NCBI GenBank assembly: GCA_029245955.1
Contig: JAQWOH010000074.1
Span: 1 to 64,000, forward strand
Length of the DNA stretch: 64,000 nucleotides
Reading direction: 5' to 3'
Source: Fuerstiella sp.
Lineage (GTDB): Bacteria > Planctomycetota > Planctomycetia > Planctomycetales > Planctomycetaceae
Shown: positions 18,203 through 26,728 of the stretch, one piece after another
Numbering within the stretch: the stretch's first letter is position 1
How the letters are laid out: each line of letters starts with the position of its first letter
Position numbers and translations under genes: made by a program
The notes under the pieces: model-generated
Told to the model about the DNA's origin: nothing
The model's database searches: none
What the model saw: the letters and a program-made list of their open reading frames with translations, nothing else

Positions 18203-19071
18203 TTGAGACACTTGGCGATAAACGTTCTGCTACAGCGGATTGGCGCTGAAGAATTAGCCGAATCAGCCAAGTGTCTTCCTCCACTGCCACGAGTGACGTC
18301 TCAGATTATCGCAATTCCTGGCGTTCCTCTGTTTAACGTACAGGATCTGATCAAGGTCATTACTCTTGATCCAACACTGACTGCGAACCTGTTGCAAGTG
18401 GCAAACTCCGCCAGTTACAGCACAAGCCGCCCCGCCGCTTCTGTAGGGAACTCTGTCGTACGACTGGGCACAGGCACGATCATGGCCTATGCGCTGAGCG
18501 TCAGTGCCTGGACCCGGGAAGGTGTCGATCTCTCATCATTCGGGTTGACCACGAAAGAGTATTGGCGGCACTGGGTGGGAACCGTTGCGGCGGCCGAAGA
18601 ACTGAAGTTGCGCGGGCTGGCCAGATCCGGATTCAGCGCAGCGGCGCTGCTGCACGACATTGGCAAGTTGATTCTCATTCGGCATATGACGGCACAACGC
18701 CTGGAACAAATGACGGCCTTTCGGACCACTTACCCCGGACACAGAACGATCGCCGCTGAAAATAAAATTCTGGGGTCAATCACGCTATAGCCGGAACTCT
18801 TGTCGCGGAACACTGGAATCTGCCGGAGGAGATAGTACGGGCCATCAGGAATCATCACGAACCACCACAGTGGGACGATGACATGTGCAACGGGATCATC
18901 CTCGCGAATCAGATTGCGATCGAAAACGCAGGTAATAAAGATTTCGCACCGGAGAATTCCGAGATCATCACCGACGCCATGCTGGCACTGTCAGTGGAAG
19001 ACGAAACTTATCAGGCCGTCGTGCTGGCCGGCAAACAACGTTGCGACAGTCTGCTTGAATTCTTCAGCTGA
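18203..19071 (+). pseudogene. HDOD domain protein, split by a -1 frameshift
   Basis: The first part (18203-18790, 195 residues, TTG start) holds the HDOD domain: CLPPLPRVTSQII, ITLDPTLTANLLQVANSA and LLHDIGKL. It ends after AENKILGSITL. Shifting frame at about 18771-18777 continues the expected sequence, VNHAIAGTLVAEHWNLPEEI, then IRNHHEPPQWDDD and a natural end at 19071. The break is at a run of four G; one more G would restore a single frame of about 288 residues. HDOD proteins take part in signalling (cyclic-di-GMP-linked or chemotaxis-linked) without obvious phosphodiesterase activity. The lesion may be a true mutation or a homopolymer sequencing error. Confidence 0.8.
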
Positions 19072-19116
19072 TTACGTGTTAACTTCGACTTGCTTCTGAC
19101 ATCTGAGCGGAACGAT

Positions 19117-19830
19117 TCACGGGCCGGCCAGACGCTGCAGCCCCAGCCGAAGGATGACCCACATGGCTGCCGCAACTTCCTTCCAATTGATCTTTGTGAC
19201 GCCGAATCGGCGGTCTTCGAATACGATGGGGGTTTCGCCAAATGTGCAACCTACCTGTTGGCAGCGAAACAGCACTTCCTCAAGAAACGCGTAACCGTGA
19301 GCCACGGTAAGGTCCCAGTTGATTTCACGCAGTTTATCAACGTTGTAGCAGCGATAGCTGCCGCTGTTGTCACGTGTCCTGAGCCCAAGAAACAGTCGTG
19401 CGTAGATATTGACGGCCCTGCTCATGACATGACGTTTCAGGTTCCAGCCCACCACACCACCTCCGGTCACGTAACGCGAACCTATCGCCACGTCGCAGGT
19501 TTCCGCAGTCTTCAGCAGATCAGGGATATAGGCAGGAGAATGACTGAAGTCCGCGTCAAGATTCAGCAATTGTTCATAGTCATTGTTGATTGCATGCCGA
19601 ACACCAGCAAGCAAGGCTCCCCCGAGTCCAGTCTTGGCGGGACGATGCAGCAGCCTGACCTGCCGGTCTGCCGTTGCCAGTGCGGCTACCGCCGCCCCCG
19701 TGCCGTCTGGTGAATTGTCGTCGATCACCAGGATGTCAGCATGCGGCGCCACGGAACGAAGTTCCGGAATAAGCAAACGAATATTTTCAACTTCGTTGTA
19801 TGTGCATACGGTAATCAGAAGACGTTTCAT
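19117..19830 (-). CDS. polyprenol-monophosphomannose synthase-like family 2 glycosyltransferase
   Basis: A 237-residue GT-A protein: ITVCTYNEVENI, VIDDNSPDGTGAAV, NLDADFSHSPAYIPDLL, GSRYVTGGGVVGWNLKRHVMSR and RFGVTKINWKEV. These match the DPM1/Ppm catalytic domain, which transfers mannose (or another hexose) from GDP-sugar to polyprenyl phosphate at the inner membrane. There are no C-terminal membrane helices, so it is the short DPM1-like form. The ATG at 19830 is chosen because the conserved N terminus MKRLLITVCTYNE starts there; the open frame upstream (to 19971) is not family-like and would overlap the next gene. Confidence 0.9.
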   Translation of the reverse strand: MKRLLITVCTYNEVENIRLLIPELRSVAPHADILVIDDNSPDGTGAAVAALATADRQVRLLHRPAKTGLGGALLAGVRHAINNDYEQLLNLDADFSHSPAYIPDLLKTAETCDVAIGSRYVTGGGVVGWNLKRHVMSRAVNIYARLFLGLRTRDNSGSYRCYNVDKLREINWDLTVAHGYAFLEEVLFRCQQVGCTFGETPIVFEDRRFGVTKINWKEVAAAMWVILRLGLQRLAGP

Positions 19831-19904
19831 AAAGCCAGACAGAAGTCGCTGAGAAAAACTGAAGGTGGGCAGGCAACTGCACGATCGTTGCAGGACCGCA
19901 GTCT

Positions 19905-21107
19905 CTAGAGGAGATGATATTCTTCCAGTTTCTGCTGCAGCCGCAACGGCGGGATGGAGAACTGCTGGCAAAAGACCTGCATCTGTTCACGACCGTGACC
20001 GGTCGTAGCGGTGTCAACGCCGGTGCGCTTGATGGCACGAATGAGCAGGTTTTTAGCCGTGTGCTCCATGTCGATGAACTCCATAACTCGGGTTTCGTAT
20101 CCGGCGCATTCCAACAGACCGGCTCGTATCGCATCCGTTGCCAGCGAAGAGAATTTATCATGCAGAATACCGTGGCCCGAAAACAACGGCAGGTGATTTT
20201 TCGGTAACTGAGTCGACAGTTCGTGTTGGCAACAGGGGACTGCCAGAATTACGTCTGTACCCCAGGCAACCGCAGCCGCAAGAGCGTCGTCAGTAGCAGT
20301 GTCACATGCGTGCAGTGAAATCGTCAGATGAACCTGTCCGGCGGACTGAAAATCGGCGATGTCGCCAACGGTGAAGTGAATATTTTCAAGACCCAGCTCA
20401 CGTACAATGCCATTGCATGTTTCCACGACGTCCTGCCGGCGGTCGAGCCCTGTGATGCTGACCTGGCGACCGCACACGTTCTGAAAGAAGTGATGCGTGG
20501 CGAACGTCAGATAACTCTTGCCGCACCCAAAATCAACCACGTTAATCGTGTCATCAGCGGGAAGCCGGTCCAGAATATCGTGGATAAATTCGACATATCG
20601 ATTGATCTGTCGAAATTTAGCATAGTGTTTTGCTCGGACCCGGCCATTGGCCGACATGATCCCCGTTGCGATCAGAAAAGGACAGGGCTCACCGTCCGGG
20701 ATCAGATGTTTGCGGTTCCTGTTATGGCTGGTGTTTGATTCAGGTGGACGGTCTGCTGATTTTCCCCTGGTCAGTGTGCATTTCCCTTTCCTGCTGTGGC
20801 GAGCGATCCATTTTTCGGCAGAAGTCCCGTAATGCACGTCACGAAACACGACGCCGGCAAATCGCTGCATCAGCGCAACACCTTCCTTCGTGTCAACGTT
20901 TTCATGAAATTCCTGGGCACCGACACGCCGGGTCACCTGCAGCTTCACGCCCCCCTTCAACATGACCGGGCGAACATCAATTCTACTGGGACCGGTGGAC
21001 GTCTTTTCCACAGGTTTGCTGAAAACCGCCTTACGAAACGAACCGTCAAGGACACTGTCGCTAATCAGAAGATTTAGTTTTTCACCGGCAGAACTCATAT
21101 TTCGCAT
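19905..21107 (-). CDS. SAM-dependent methyltransferase, METTL25/RRNAD1-like (Methyltransf_32)
   Basis: A 400-residue protein. The C-terminal 240 residues form a class I methyltransferase: KFRQINRYVEFI, VVDFGCGKSYLTFATHHFF (motif I), GLDRRQDVV (motif II), LHACDTATDDAL and VPCCQHEL. The LHACDTATD and PCCQ pattern is typical of the Methyltransf_32 family, which includes eukaryotic METTL25 and RRNAD1. The N-terminal 150 residues form a separate, Arg/Lys-rich domain that may bind RNA or another substrate. The substrate is unknown; RNA or a nucleolar-type protein is a reasonable guess. It runs in the same direction as the GT2 gene 74 bases downstream. Confidence 0.8.
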   Translation of the reverse strand: MRNMSSAGEKLNLLISDSVLDGSFRKAVFSKPVEKTSTGPSRIDVRPVMLKGGVKLQVTRRVGAQEFHENVDTKEGVALMQRFAGVVFRDVHYGTSAEKWIARHSRKGKCTLTRGKSADRPPESNTSHNRNRKHLIPDGEPCPFLIATGIMSANGRVRAKHYAKFRQINRYVEFIHDILDRLPADDTINVVDFGCGKSYLTFATHHFFQNVCGRQVSITGLDRRQDVVETCNGIVRELGLENIHFTVGDIADFQSAGQVHLTISLHACDTATDDALAAAVAWGTDVILAVPCCQHELSTQLPKNHLPLFSGHGILHDKFSSLATDAIRAGLLECAGYETRVMEFIDMEHTAKNLLIRAIKRTGVDTATTGHGREQMQVFCQQFSIPPLRLQQKLEEYHLL

Positions 21108-21192
21108 TCCGGGACACAGTGACTACACTTGTAAAATGTGAAGCGCGTCCATTGTCCACAACATCTCCTTTCACGGAGCAGATTGCACTCGA

Positions 21193-21369
21193 ATGGCTCT
21201 GAATAAGAAACAAAAGAAACAGATTGAAGCATTGAAGAACAAGATTCAAAAAGATCTGCAGCTGCTGTCTGCAGCCAAAGATCAGCCGGATGACCCTGCA
21301 GAGGTACCTCGTCTGGAGAAAAAAATTACCGACATGCAGGCACAAATTGAGAAAATCAAGAGTAGCTGA
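21193..21369 (+). CDS. 58-residue coiled-coil microprotein
   Basis: A small Lys/Gln-rich protein, MALNKKQKKQIEALKN onward, with two amphipathic helical segments (about residues 3-27 and 38-57) separated by a QPDDPAEVP turn, giving a helical-hairpin pattern. It ends 3 bases before the ATG of the Tsr3/DTW-like gene and is therefore probably translationally coupled to it. No known domain recognised. The high Lys content suggests RNA or ribosome contact, which fits the neighbour but is inference. Confidence 0.65.
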   Translation: MALNKKQKKQIEALKNKIQKDLQLLSAAKDQPDDPAEVPRLEKKITDMQAQIEKIKSS

Positions 21370-21372
21370 GAC

Positions 21373-21894
21373 ATGCCGGATTCAACCGCACCAAACGCGG
21401 AACCAGACGAGCGTACTCGTGCTGCCGGACAGGCATCTCCACGGTTTCCGCCAACCGTCATCGTCGTCCACCCGCGCGAAAAACGCAGCAAATGTTCTGT
21501 AGAGGCGTTGCGAGAACGGGGTGACTTCTCCTTCTTCACATTTCCTGACAAGGTGACTGTGCCGCTTCAGGGATTCGTTCGCCTGGGAATGGGCGGTGAA
21601 GAATTGACCGAAGCCGATGCTGCGTCGGGATTACTGGTTCTGGACGGGACATGGAAACTGGCTGAGAAGATGGAACCCTTCTATCAGGACGTCCCCGTCA
21701 GAACTTTACCGTTCATCAGAACGGCGTATCCACGCACTTCCAAAGTGTTTGAGGATCCTGCCGGCGGACTGGCTACGGTTGAAGCGGTGTACGCTGCTTT
21801 GCACATCATGAATCGTCCGTTGGGCGGTTTGTTGGATCACTATCACTGGAAAGACCGTTTCCTGAATCTGAACGGCTGGGACTGCGACACCTGA
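21373..21894 (+). CDS. Tsr3/DTW (TDD) superfamily putative RNA aminocarboxypropyltransferase
   Basis: A 173-residue protein. VIVVHPREKRSKCSVEALRE resembles the opening of DTW proteins, LLVLDGTWKLAEKM holds the DxTW signature, and the ending LATVEAVYAALHI with HWKDRFLNLNGW resembles the Tsr3 C terminus. Both families use SAM to add an aminocarboxypropyl group: Tsr3 to a hypermodified pseudouridine in 18S rRNA, and DTW enzymes (TapT) to U47 of tRNA. The zinc-type Cys cluster of classical DTW proteins is missing, so it appears intermediate. Which RNA it modifies cannot be said. It is coupled to the microprotein just upstream. Confidence 0.65.
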   Translation: MPDSTAPNAEPDERTRAAGQASPRFPPTVIVVHPREKRSKCSVEALRERGDFSFFTFPDKVTVPLQGFVRLGMGGEELTEADAASGLLVLDGTWKLAEKMEPFYQDVPVRTLPFIRTAYPRTSKVFEDPAGGLATVEAVYAALHIMNRPLGGLLDHYHWKDRFLNLNGWDCDT

Positions 21895-21938
21895 TGAATG
21901 TCGCCGGATGCGTCCCGAGGGGGCGGTCAGTACTCGCT

Positions 21939-22868
21939 TTACTGCACAAGGCCCTTCGTGAGCTCCATAAAGGCAGTTTCCAGATTGACCTCTTCCTCAC
22001 GAAACAGTTTCAGTGCAAATCCCGTGTTAACGAGTTGCGACGGGATATCGCTGTAGTCCTCAATCGCCTCCTTAAGAGTCACTTCCATCAGCTGATCTTC
22101 AGTCACACTAATTCGCTCAACGGAATTACACTGTTCCAGCAGTCTTGCGGCGTCTTCCGTGCGGTCCTTGACACGAATGTTCAGCACGATGCGCTGTCTG
22201 GCCTGCTTCATGACCTCGGCGACATTGCCATCGATGATCAGATTGCCTTTTTCGATCATGCCCACACGTGTGCAGACGTCTGCCAGCTCAGGAAGAATAT
22301 GACTGGACACGATGACAGTCTTCTTCATTTCCCCAAGTCGCTTCAGCAGTGATCGGATTTCGATGCGAGCGCGTGGGTCCAGACCACTTGCAGGTTCGTC
22401 CAGCAGCAGTACCTGCGGATCGTGCAGCAGCGTGCGGGCAAGGCCGATACGCTGAGTCTGTCCGCGGGACAGTTCGTTCACCATTGCATCTCGCTTGAAT
22501 GCCATATCCACGAGATCGAGTTTATCTTCGCAGATCCGGCGTCGGGCTGACGATGGAATGCGATATGCCGCGCAGAAGAATTCAAGATACTCAATGACGG
22601 TCATGTCATCGTAGACACCGAAGAAGTCGGGCATGAAACCAACCAGGCGACGAATATCTTCCTGGTTCGTATAAATTGACTGACCGCATACGTAAGCTTC
22701 GCCGTGATCCGGATTCAACAGGGTCGCGATCATGCGCATCGTCGTTGTCTTACCGGACCCGTTGGGACCGATAAACCCAAACACATCACCCGCGCCGAGC
22801 TTCAGATTGATGTTATTGACAGCGACCAGGTTTCCATATCGCTTTGTCAGGTTGCGAGTTTCAATCAC
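21939..22868 (-). CDS. ABC transporter ATP-binding protein (ABC-2/CcmA type)
   Basis: A 309-residue protein with a full ATPase domain: Walker A GPNGSGKTTT, Q-loop GFMPDFFGVYDDMT, signature ELSRGQTQR, Walker B VLLLDEPASGLDP and switch His SSHILPEL. About 90 further residues follow, as in ABC-2 drug- or gliding-type ATPases. The upstream 771-residue membrane-anchored protein ends 15 bases before its start, so the two form an operon. A membrane permease is not encoded beside them, which is unusual because ABC-2 permeases normally adjoin. It may energise a complex with permeases encoded elsewhere. Confidence 0.9.
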   Translation of the reverse strand: MIETRNLTKRYGNLVAVNNINLKLGAGDVFGFIGPNGSGKTTTMRMIATLLNPDHGEAYVCGQSIYTNQEDIRRLVGFMPDFFGVYDDMTVIEYLEFFCAAYRIPSSARRRICEDKLDLVDMAFKRDAMVNELSRGQTQRIGLARTLLHDPQVLLLDEPASGLDPRARIEIRSLLKRLGEMKKTVIVSSHILPELADVCTRVGMIEKGNLIIDGNVAEVMKQARQRIVLNIRVKDRTEDAARLLEQCNSVERISVTEDQLMEVTLKEAIEDYSDIPSQLVNTGFALKLFREEEVNLETAFMELTKGLVQ

Positions 22869-22883
22869 AAGTGCATGTTCCTC

Positions 22884-25199
22884 TTACTCTTTGTTGTCCC
22901 GCTTTTCCAATTCTTCTCTCGTCCGAGCAAGACCCCTGGACCGCTTTCGGTTGACGGGAAGTACCAGCCGAACAACTGTCTGACTGACGGTCGGTTCAAT
23001 GGCCACGTTATCAACCGTGAGAGACGTTGCCGGGGTTCCCGCCAGGCCAATCAGCACGGCGTGATTCAGGCGAATGGTATCGCTCAATTCCATTTGTCTG
23101 AACAGGGCCTGAGAAAGTCCGGTGTAGGCTGAACCACCAGCAGTGTCAAACAGGCTGGCCATCGTCAGGATGTAGTGGGGATCGACAGACGACTTGTCGT
23201 ACGGCGTGTTCACGGTGGTGGATCCGCGATTGGAACGCAGCTCACCACCGACAGGTCGCACAGTTCTGGATCCGTTGAGCCACGTCTTCAGATCAAAAGC
23301 AAAAATATCGGGCGAACCGGAGTCCCAGACATCACCTGCAGACAGGACGGTTGTTTCACCGGTACTGCCGCGTGTGCGGTAGACACGATTTCCGTATGCA
23401 ATAACGCAGTCAGAAATGGCAAACGGCAGGTTGTGTGAAAACGTACCCGTCAGCAGTCCGAATCCGGAGACGGACAGCCGTGTATCAATCAGCCGGTCCG
23501 ACTCGCGGCTCCACTCAGCAAACAGAGATCGGGATCCATTTTCCAGAAACGGCAAGCCCAATAGCCGACCATCGTCAGGTCCTTCTTGCGTATAAGACTG
23601 ACGTCCCAGGGCAATGCCGCCGGCGCGGTACATTCCTCCAAAAACGTCCTCGGGGCGACCGGCCCACGTCAACGTTGCCGGTCCTGAAGAAAAATCGTCA
23701 CGCAGTGACGGGACAGCCTTCACATCAGTCCGCATCGTCGCGGGCGTCGACACGCTCATCCACGACCGGGCCATAATGTGGCTGCGTCCCTCGTCCGCGG
23801 TGACGTCCACGACATGCCATTGATTCAGTTGCAACGATGGACTGTCCGTTGCAAACGAATAGACGACAGCCGCACCGCCGATGATCAGCGCCGGAAACGT
23901 AACCCACGTAAAATGTGGCCGCTTAAGCACCCTGGTCACCAACACGTAGTCAACCGGACCAATCAGCAGCAGCCAGACAACGATAATGCCCATCACTCCC
24001 CACGTCGACCAGCGTCCGGCGTCGGAAGTTGCGTCCACAGCGGCCATCAATTGAGTCGCAAGGTCGGAGACGCCGGACTGCGAAATACGCATATTCCGGG
24101 AAGTTTTGCCGGAACGCATGGTGAGCTTTTCGCCGAACAACAGCGTCTCATAGAACTGCGGAAGTGACGGCCATTGACTCAGCGGACGTTGGTTTAAATC
24201 CACAGCAATCAATGTCACTACGCCGGTACCCACACTCTGTCGACCAATAATCGGACGTTTACTCAGCGACTCGACCTCAGCGAGCGACTGACCACTCTGC
24301 AGCTCCGCCATCGGTACCGGCCTTCGGTTATCTTCGATGCGACTTGCCCCCTGCACATACCCCTGAAGACTGGTCAGGTCTCCGTTCCGAATGGGTTTCG
24401 AGCCAATACCGAAAACCGGGCTCAACCAGTTGCCAAGCTCAGTTTTGACGAAGTCAGTGACGGAATCTCCAGCGCTCACCAGCAGATTCCCCCCCACTCT
24501 GACCCACTGTTGAATCGCCGACGTCTGCGCCGATGACATCGCGAAGTTGTCTGTCAGCAACAGGTAATCAATGGATTCCAAAGCAAGAGCCACGTCGGGA
24601 AACTGCTGAAGTGATTCAATGTGGACGCCCTGCAGCAAGGGCTGAGCCGAAGAATAGAACTCAGTATTCCGCAGAAGTTCCTCGATACCAGCCACTTCGC
24701 CGACCGTCATGAGTGTCAATATGCCGGCTTTGTTCAGTTTGAGCGATCGCTGAACCGGAACGTTTGAGGAATACTGTTGGACCTCCTCAGCGTGGACGAC
24801 GGTCGTCCGCAGAATCGCGGTATCCGGAGCCCCCGTCACATTCAATGAAACCTTACCAAGGCCCTCCATTCTGCCGCATCGAAAGCAGCCTGACAGAGTC
24901 ACTGAACCGTCCGCGTCAACCTTACCTTCGTCCGCAATCTGAATGCATGTATCGCCGCGGGGATCTGTGAAAGCTGCGCGCAGCTGGACGTCTTCACCGG
25001 CCGGCAGTCCCGCTGCCACCGCTGTGATCGGCAGCCATTTCCCGACCTTGCCGACCCCGTCATAACCCAAACGCAGTGACTTGAGTTCAGCGGCGGAACA
25101 CGCTCCGGCGGTGATAAACAACAGTGCGATGGTCACCGACCAACAGGAACGGCGTCGCGTTAATCGATTAATTGATGCTGATAAATTCACGAACTTCAC
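22884..25199 (-). CDS. large membrane-anchored protein partner of ABC ATPase
   Basis: A 771-residue protein with a signal peptide (about residues 17-37, CWSVTIALLFITAGACSA) and a large extracytoplasmic part including a ThuA/GATase-like stretch (VALALESIDYLLLTDNF, QQWVRVGGNLLVSAG). Two or three membrane helices lie near residues 395-455 (WGVMGIIVVWLLLIGPVDYVLVTRV; FPALIIGGAAVVYSFA). A second beta-rich domain follows. The GPVDYVLV motif occurs in many planctomycete and myxobacterial membrane proteins of this architecture. It resembles in layout the GldG-type auxiliary proteins of ABC-2 systems; function unknown. It is the first gene of a pair with the ABC ATPase. Confidence 0.7.
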   Translation of the reverse strand: MKFVNLSASINRLTRRRSCWSVTIALLFITAGACSAAELKSLRLGYDGVGKVGKWLPITAVAAGLPAGEDVQLRAAFTDPRGDTCIQIADEGKVDADGSVTLSGCFRCGRMEGLGKVSLNVTGAPDTAILRTTVVHAEEVQQYSSNVPVQRSLKLNKAGILTLMTVGEVAGIEELLRNTEFYSSAQPLLQGVHIESLQQFPDVALALESIDYLLLTDNFAMSSAQTSAIQQWVRVGGNLLVSAGDSVTDFVKTELGNWLSPVFGIGSKPIRNGDLTSLQGYVQGASRIEDNRRPVPMAELQSGQSLAEVESLSKRPIIGRQSVGTGVVTLIAVDLNQRPLSQWPSLPQFYETLLFGEKLTMRSGKTSRNMRISQSGVSDLATQLMAAVDATSDAGRWSTWGVMGIIVVWLLLIGPVDYVLVTRVLKRPHFTWVTFPALIIGGAAVVYSFATDSPSLQLNQWHVVDVTADEGRSHIMARSWMSVSTPATMRTDVKAVPSLRDDFSSGPATLTWAGRPEDVFGGMYRAGGIALGRQSYTQEGPDDGRLLGLPFLENGSRSLFAEWSRESDRLIDTRLSVSGFGLLTGTFSHNLPFAISDCVIAYGNRVYRTRGSTGETTVLSAGDVWDSGSPDIFAFDLKTWLNGSRTVRPVGGELRSNRGSTTVNTPYDKSSVDPHYILTMASLFDTAGGSAYTGLSQALFRQMELSDTIRLNHAVLIGLAGTPATSLTVDNVAIEPTVSQTVVRLVLPVNRKRSRGLARTREELEKRDNKE

Positions 25200-25442
25200 G
25201 TCGGCAAAAGTGATGAAACAGGGTCTGTCTATGCCGCTGCAGATGTCCTGAAATAACAGGAATTACTGCTAAAAACGTATTTGCGCACCTTCTCCGTCAT
25301 TTGGATACGCGAAGGTCTGGCGTCGTGGGGGCGCAAACTTCGGAAATGGGGCAAGCAACTCAGCAACCCCGTCAGAATGCCGGTTTCCCCGTTACCTCGA
25401 AAATGAAGGAGGCACGGTCCGACAGAAGCAGCAGACTGTGCC

Positions 25443-26303
25443 TTATCGCTGCACACTTTCCAGAAACGGCAGCGCTGCATTCAGAAGCTGCTGTGAGGCC
25501 GTCCAGTGAATGCCATGTGTAACGCCGTCAAATCGGACGCGCATGATGTCCGCATTCAGTTCGCATACGTGCAGCGCGTCCTCATCGGTCAACATCCCGC
25601 CAGCCTTGTAGTCTGCCTGCAGCAGTAACGATGGGCATTTCAAACCACTGAACACTTCGTCAATGTTGTAGTCCAGCAGCCATTGTGACCGGAGAATCGG
25701 CGCAAACACGGCAGGGTCCAGACGTTTCAGGCAGGATGCCGCAAATCGAAGTTGAGCAGCGTCTCTTGTACTGCCGATTCGCAGTTCTGTTCCGGTGTCG
25801 GGATCGCGAAAGGTGACGTCTGCCAACTGACGTGCCAGACGCCCCACATCAAGCGTACTGCCGGCAAACTGCGACACACCCTCAAAGTAGTTCAGCAACG
25901 GTGTATGGCCGATGCGAGTGCCCATTGTTTCCAGCGGAGGATCTTCCATAATAATTGCCGAAACATGACGACCAAGCCGCCTGGCAACACCGGCGACCGT
26001 CATCGCTCCCAGAGAATGACCATATAACGCGACCGGCCCCGGTATGTGATCGTGAATCAGATTACATACATCTTCCACATAGTCCTTCACTGCGTAGCCC
26101 TGGGCCCGATCGGAATCGCCGTGCCCGCGAAAATCAATCAGCATCAGTCTGTGTCGCAGTGCGAACGCATTGGCAACGGGCAGAAAAGTCTGCCACCGGC
26201 GTGTCACGCCATGGAGCATAATCAGCGTTGGTTCCTCACTGTCAGTTTCCGCAACATTGAGGAAGACATCGCCAACTCGCTTTTTTGAATAGACAAACTT
26301 CAC
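25443..26303 (-). CDS. alpha/beta-fold hydrolase
   Basis: A 286-residue protein with the classical layout: oxyanion region MLHGVTRRWQ, DFRGHGDSDRA, nucleophile elbow YGHSLGAM (Ser nucleophile), acid near the LLLQADYKAGG strand and catalytic His in THGIHWT. It lacks a signal peptide. The family includes esterases, lipases and haloperoxidase-like enzymes; the substrate cannot be inferred. It starts at the ATG giving MKFVYSKKRVGDVFLN. It is a single gene with no tight neighbour. Confidence 0.85.
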   Translation of the reverse strand: MKFVYSKKRVGDVFLNVAETDSEEPTLIMLHGVTRRWQTFLPVANAFALRHRLMLIDFRGHGDSDRAQGYAVKDYVEDVCNLIHDHIPGPVALYGHSLGAMTVAGVARRLGRHVSAIIMEDPPLETMGTRIGHTPLLNYFEGVSQFAGSTLDVGRLARQLADVTFRDPDTGTELRIGSTRDAAQLRFAASCLKRLDPAVFAPILRSQWLLDYNIDEVFSGLKCPSLLLQADYKAGGMLTDEDALHVCELNADIMRVRFDGVTHGIHWTASQQLLNAALPFLESVQR

Positions 26304-26728
26304 CCTGTAGACCTGTCTTCTGAATGATGGTGGAATGACTGCTGCTTGGAATCCGGTTGTAGCGTGACAGTAGAATCCGGTTGTAGCGTGACAGTATTGT
26401 CCGGTCCAGACCCGCAGAGATGGTGAATCAAAAAATCATTCCACATGGCGATGCAAAACCGGATTGCATAATGCACGCCGTCTGCTCGACATATCGATCG
26501 ATGTGCTTACAACAACGAACGATCACAGGAACCTACCCCGCAATTATGATCTTCAGGGCGTATTTTCAGGCACTGAACGCATCATTCAGCCAGTTCCTGC
26601 AGACCGGATGTTGCCGGCAGCACCAGTCATCGTGGGGTGCGTGCGGTATTATTTTCCTGCCGGATTCCCGACGACTCGCGGCCAGAGTTCAGGTGAAATT
26701 TCACTCGAAAAATGGAGGCTGAACGTGA
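26304..26728. other. intergenic region between divergent genes
   Basis: It contains a 24-bp tandem direct repeat (26349-26396) and otherwise nothing recognised. Short open frames here have no convincing start signals or family resemblance. Confidence 0.5.
26349..26396. repeat. 24-bp perfect tandem duplication
   Basis: The unit GAATCCGGTTGTAGCGTGAC plus AGTA occurs at 26349-26372 and again at 26373-26396 without a mismatch. It lies about 50 bases upstream of the alpha/beta hydrolase start and could be a regulatory duplication or simple slippage. A third, partial copy (TTGTCCGG) may follow. Confidence 0.9.
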
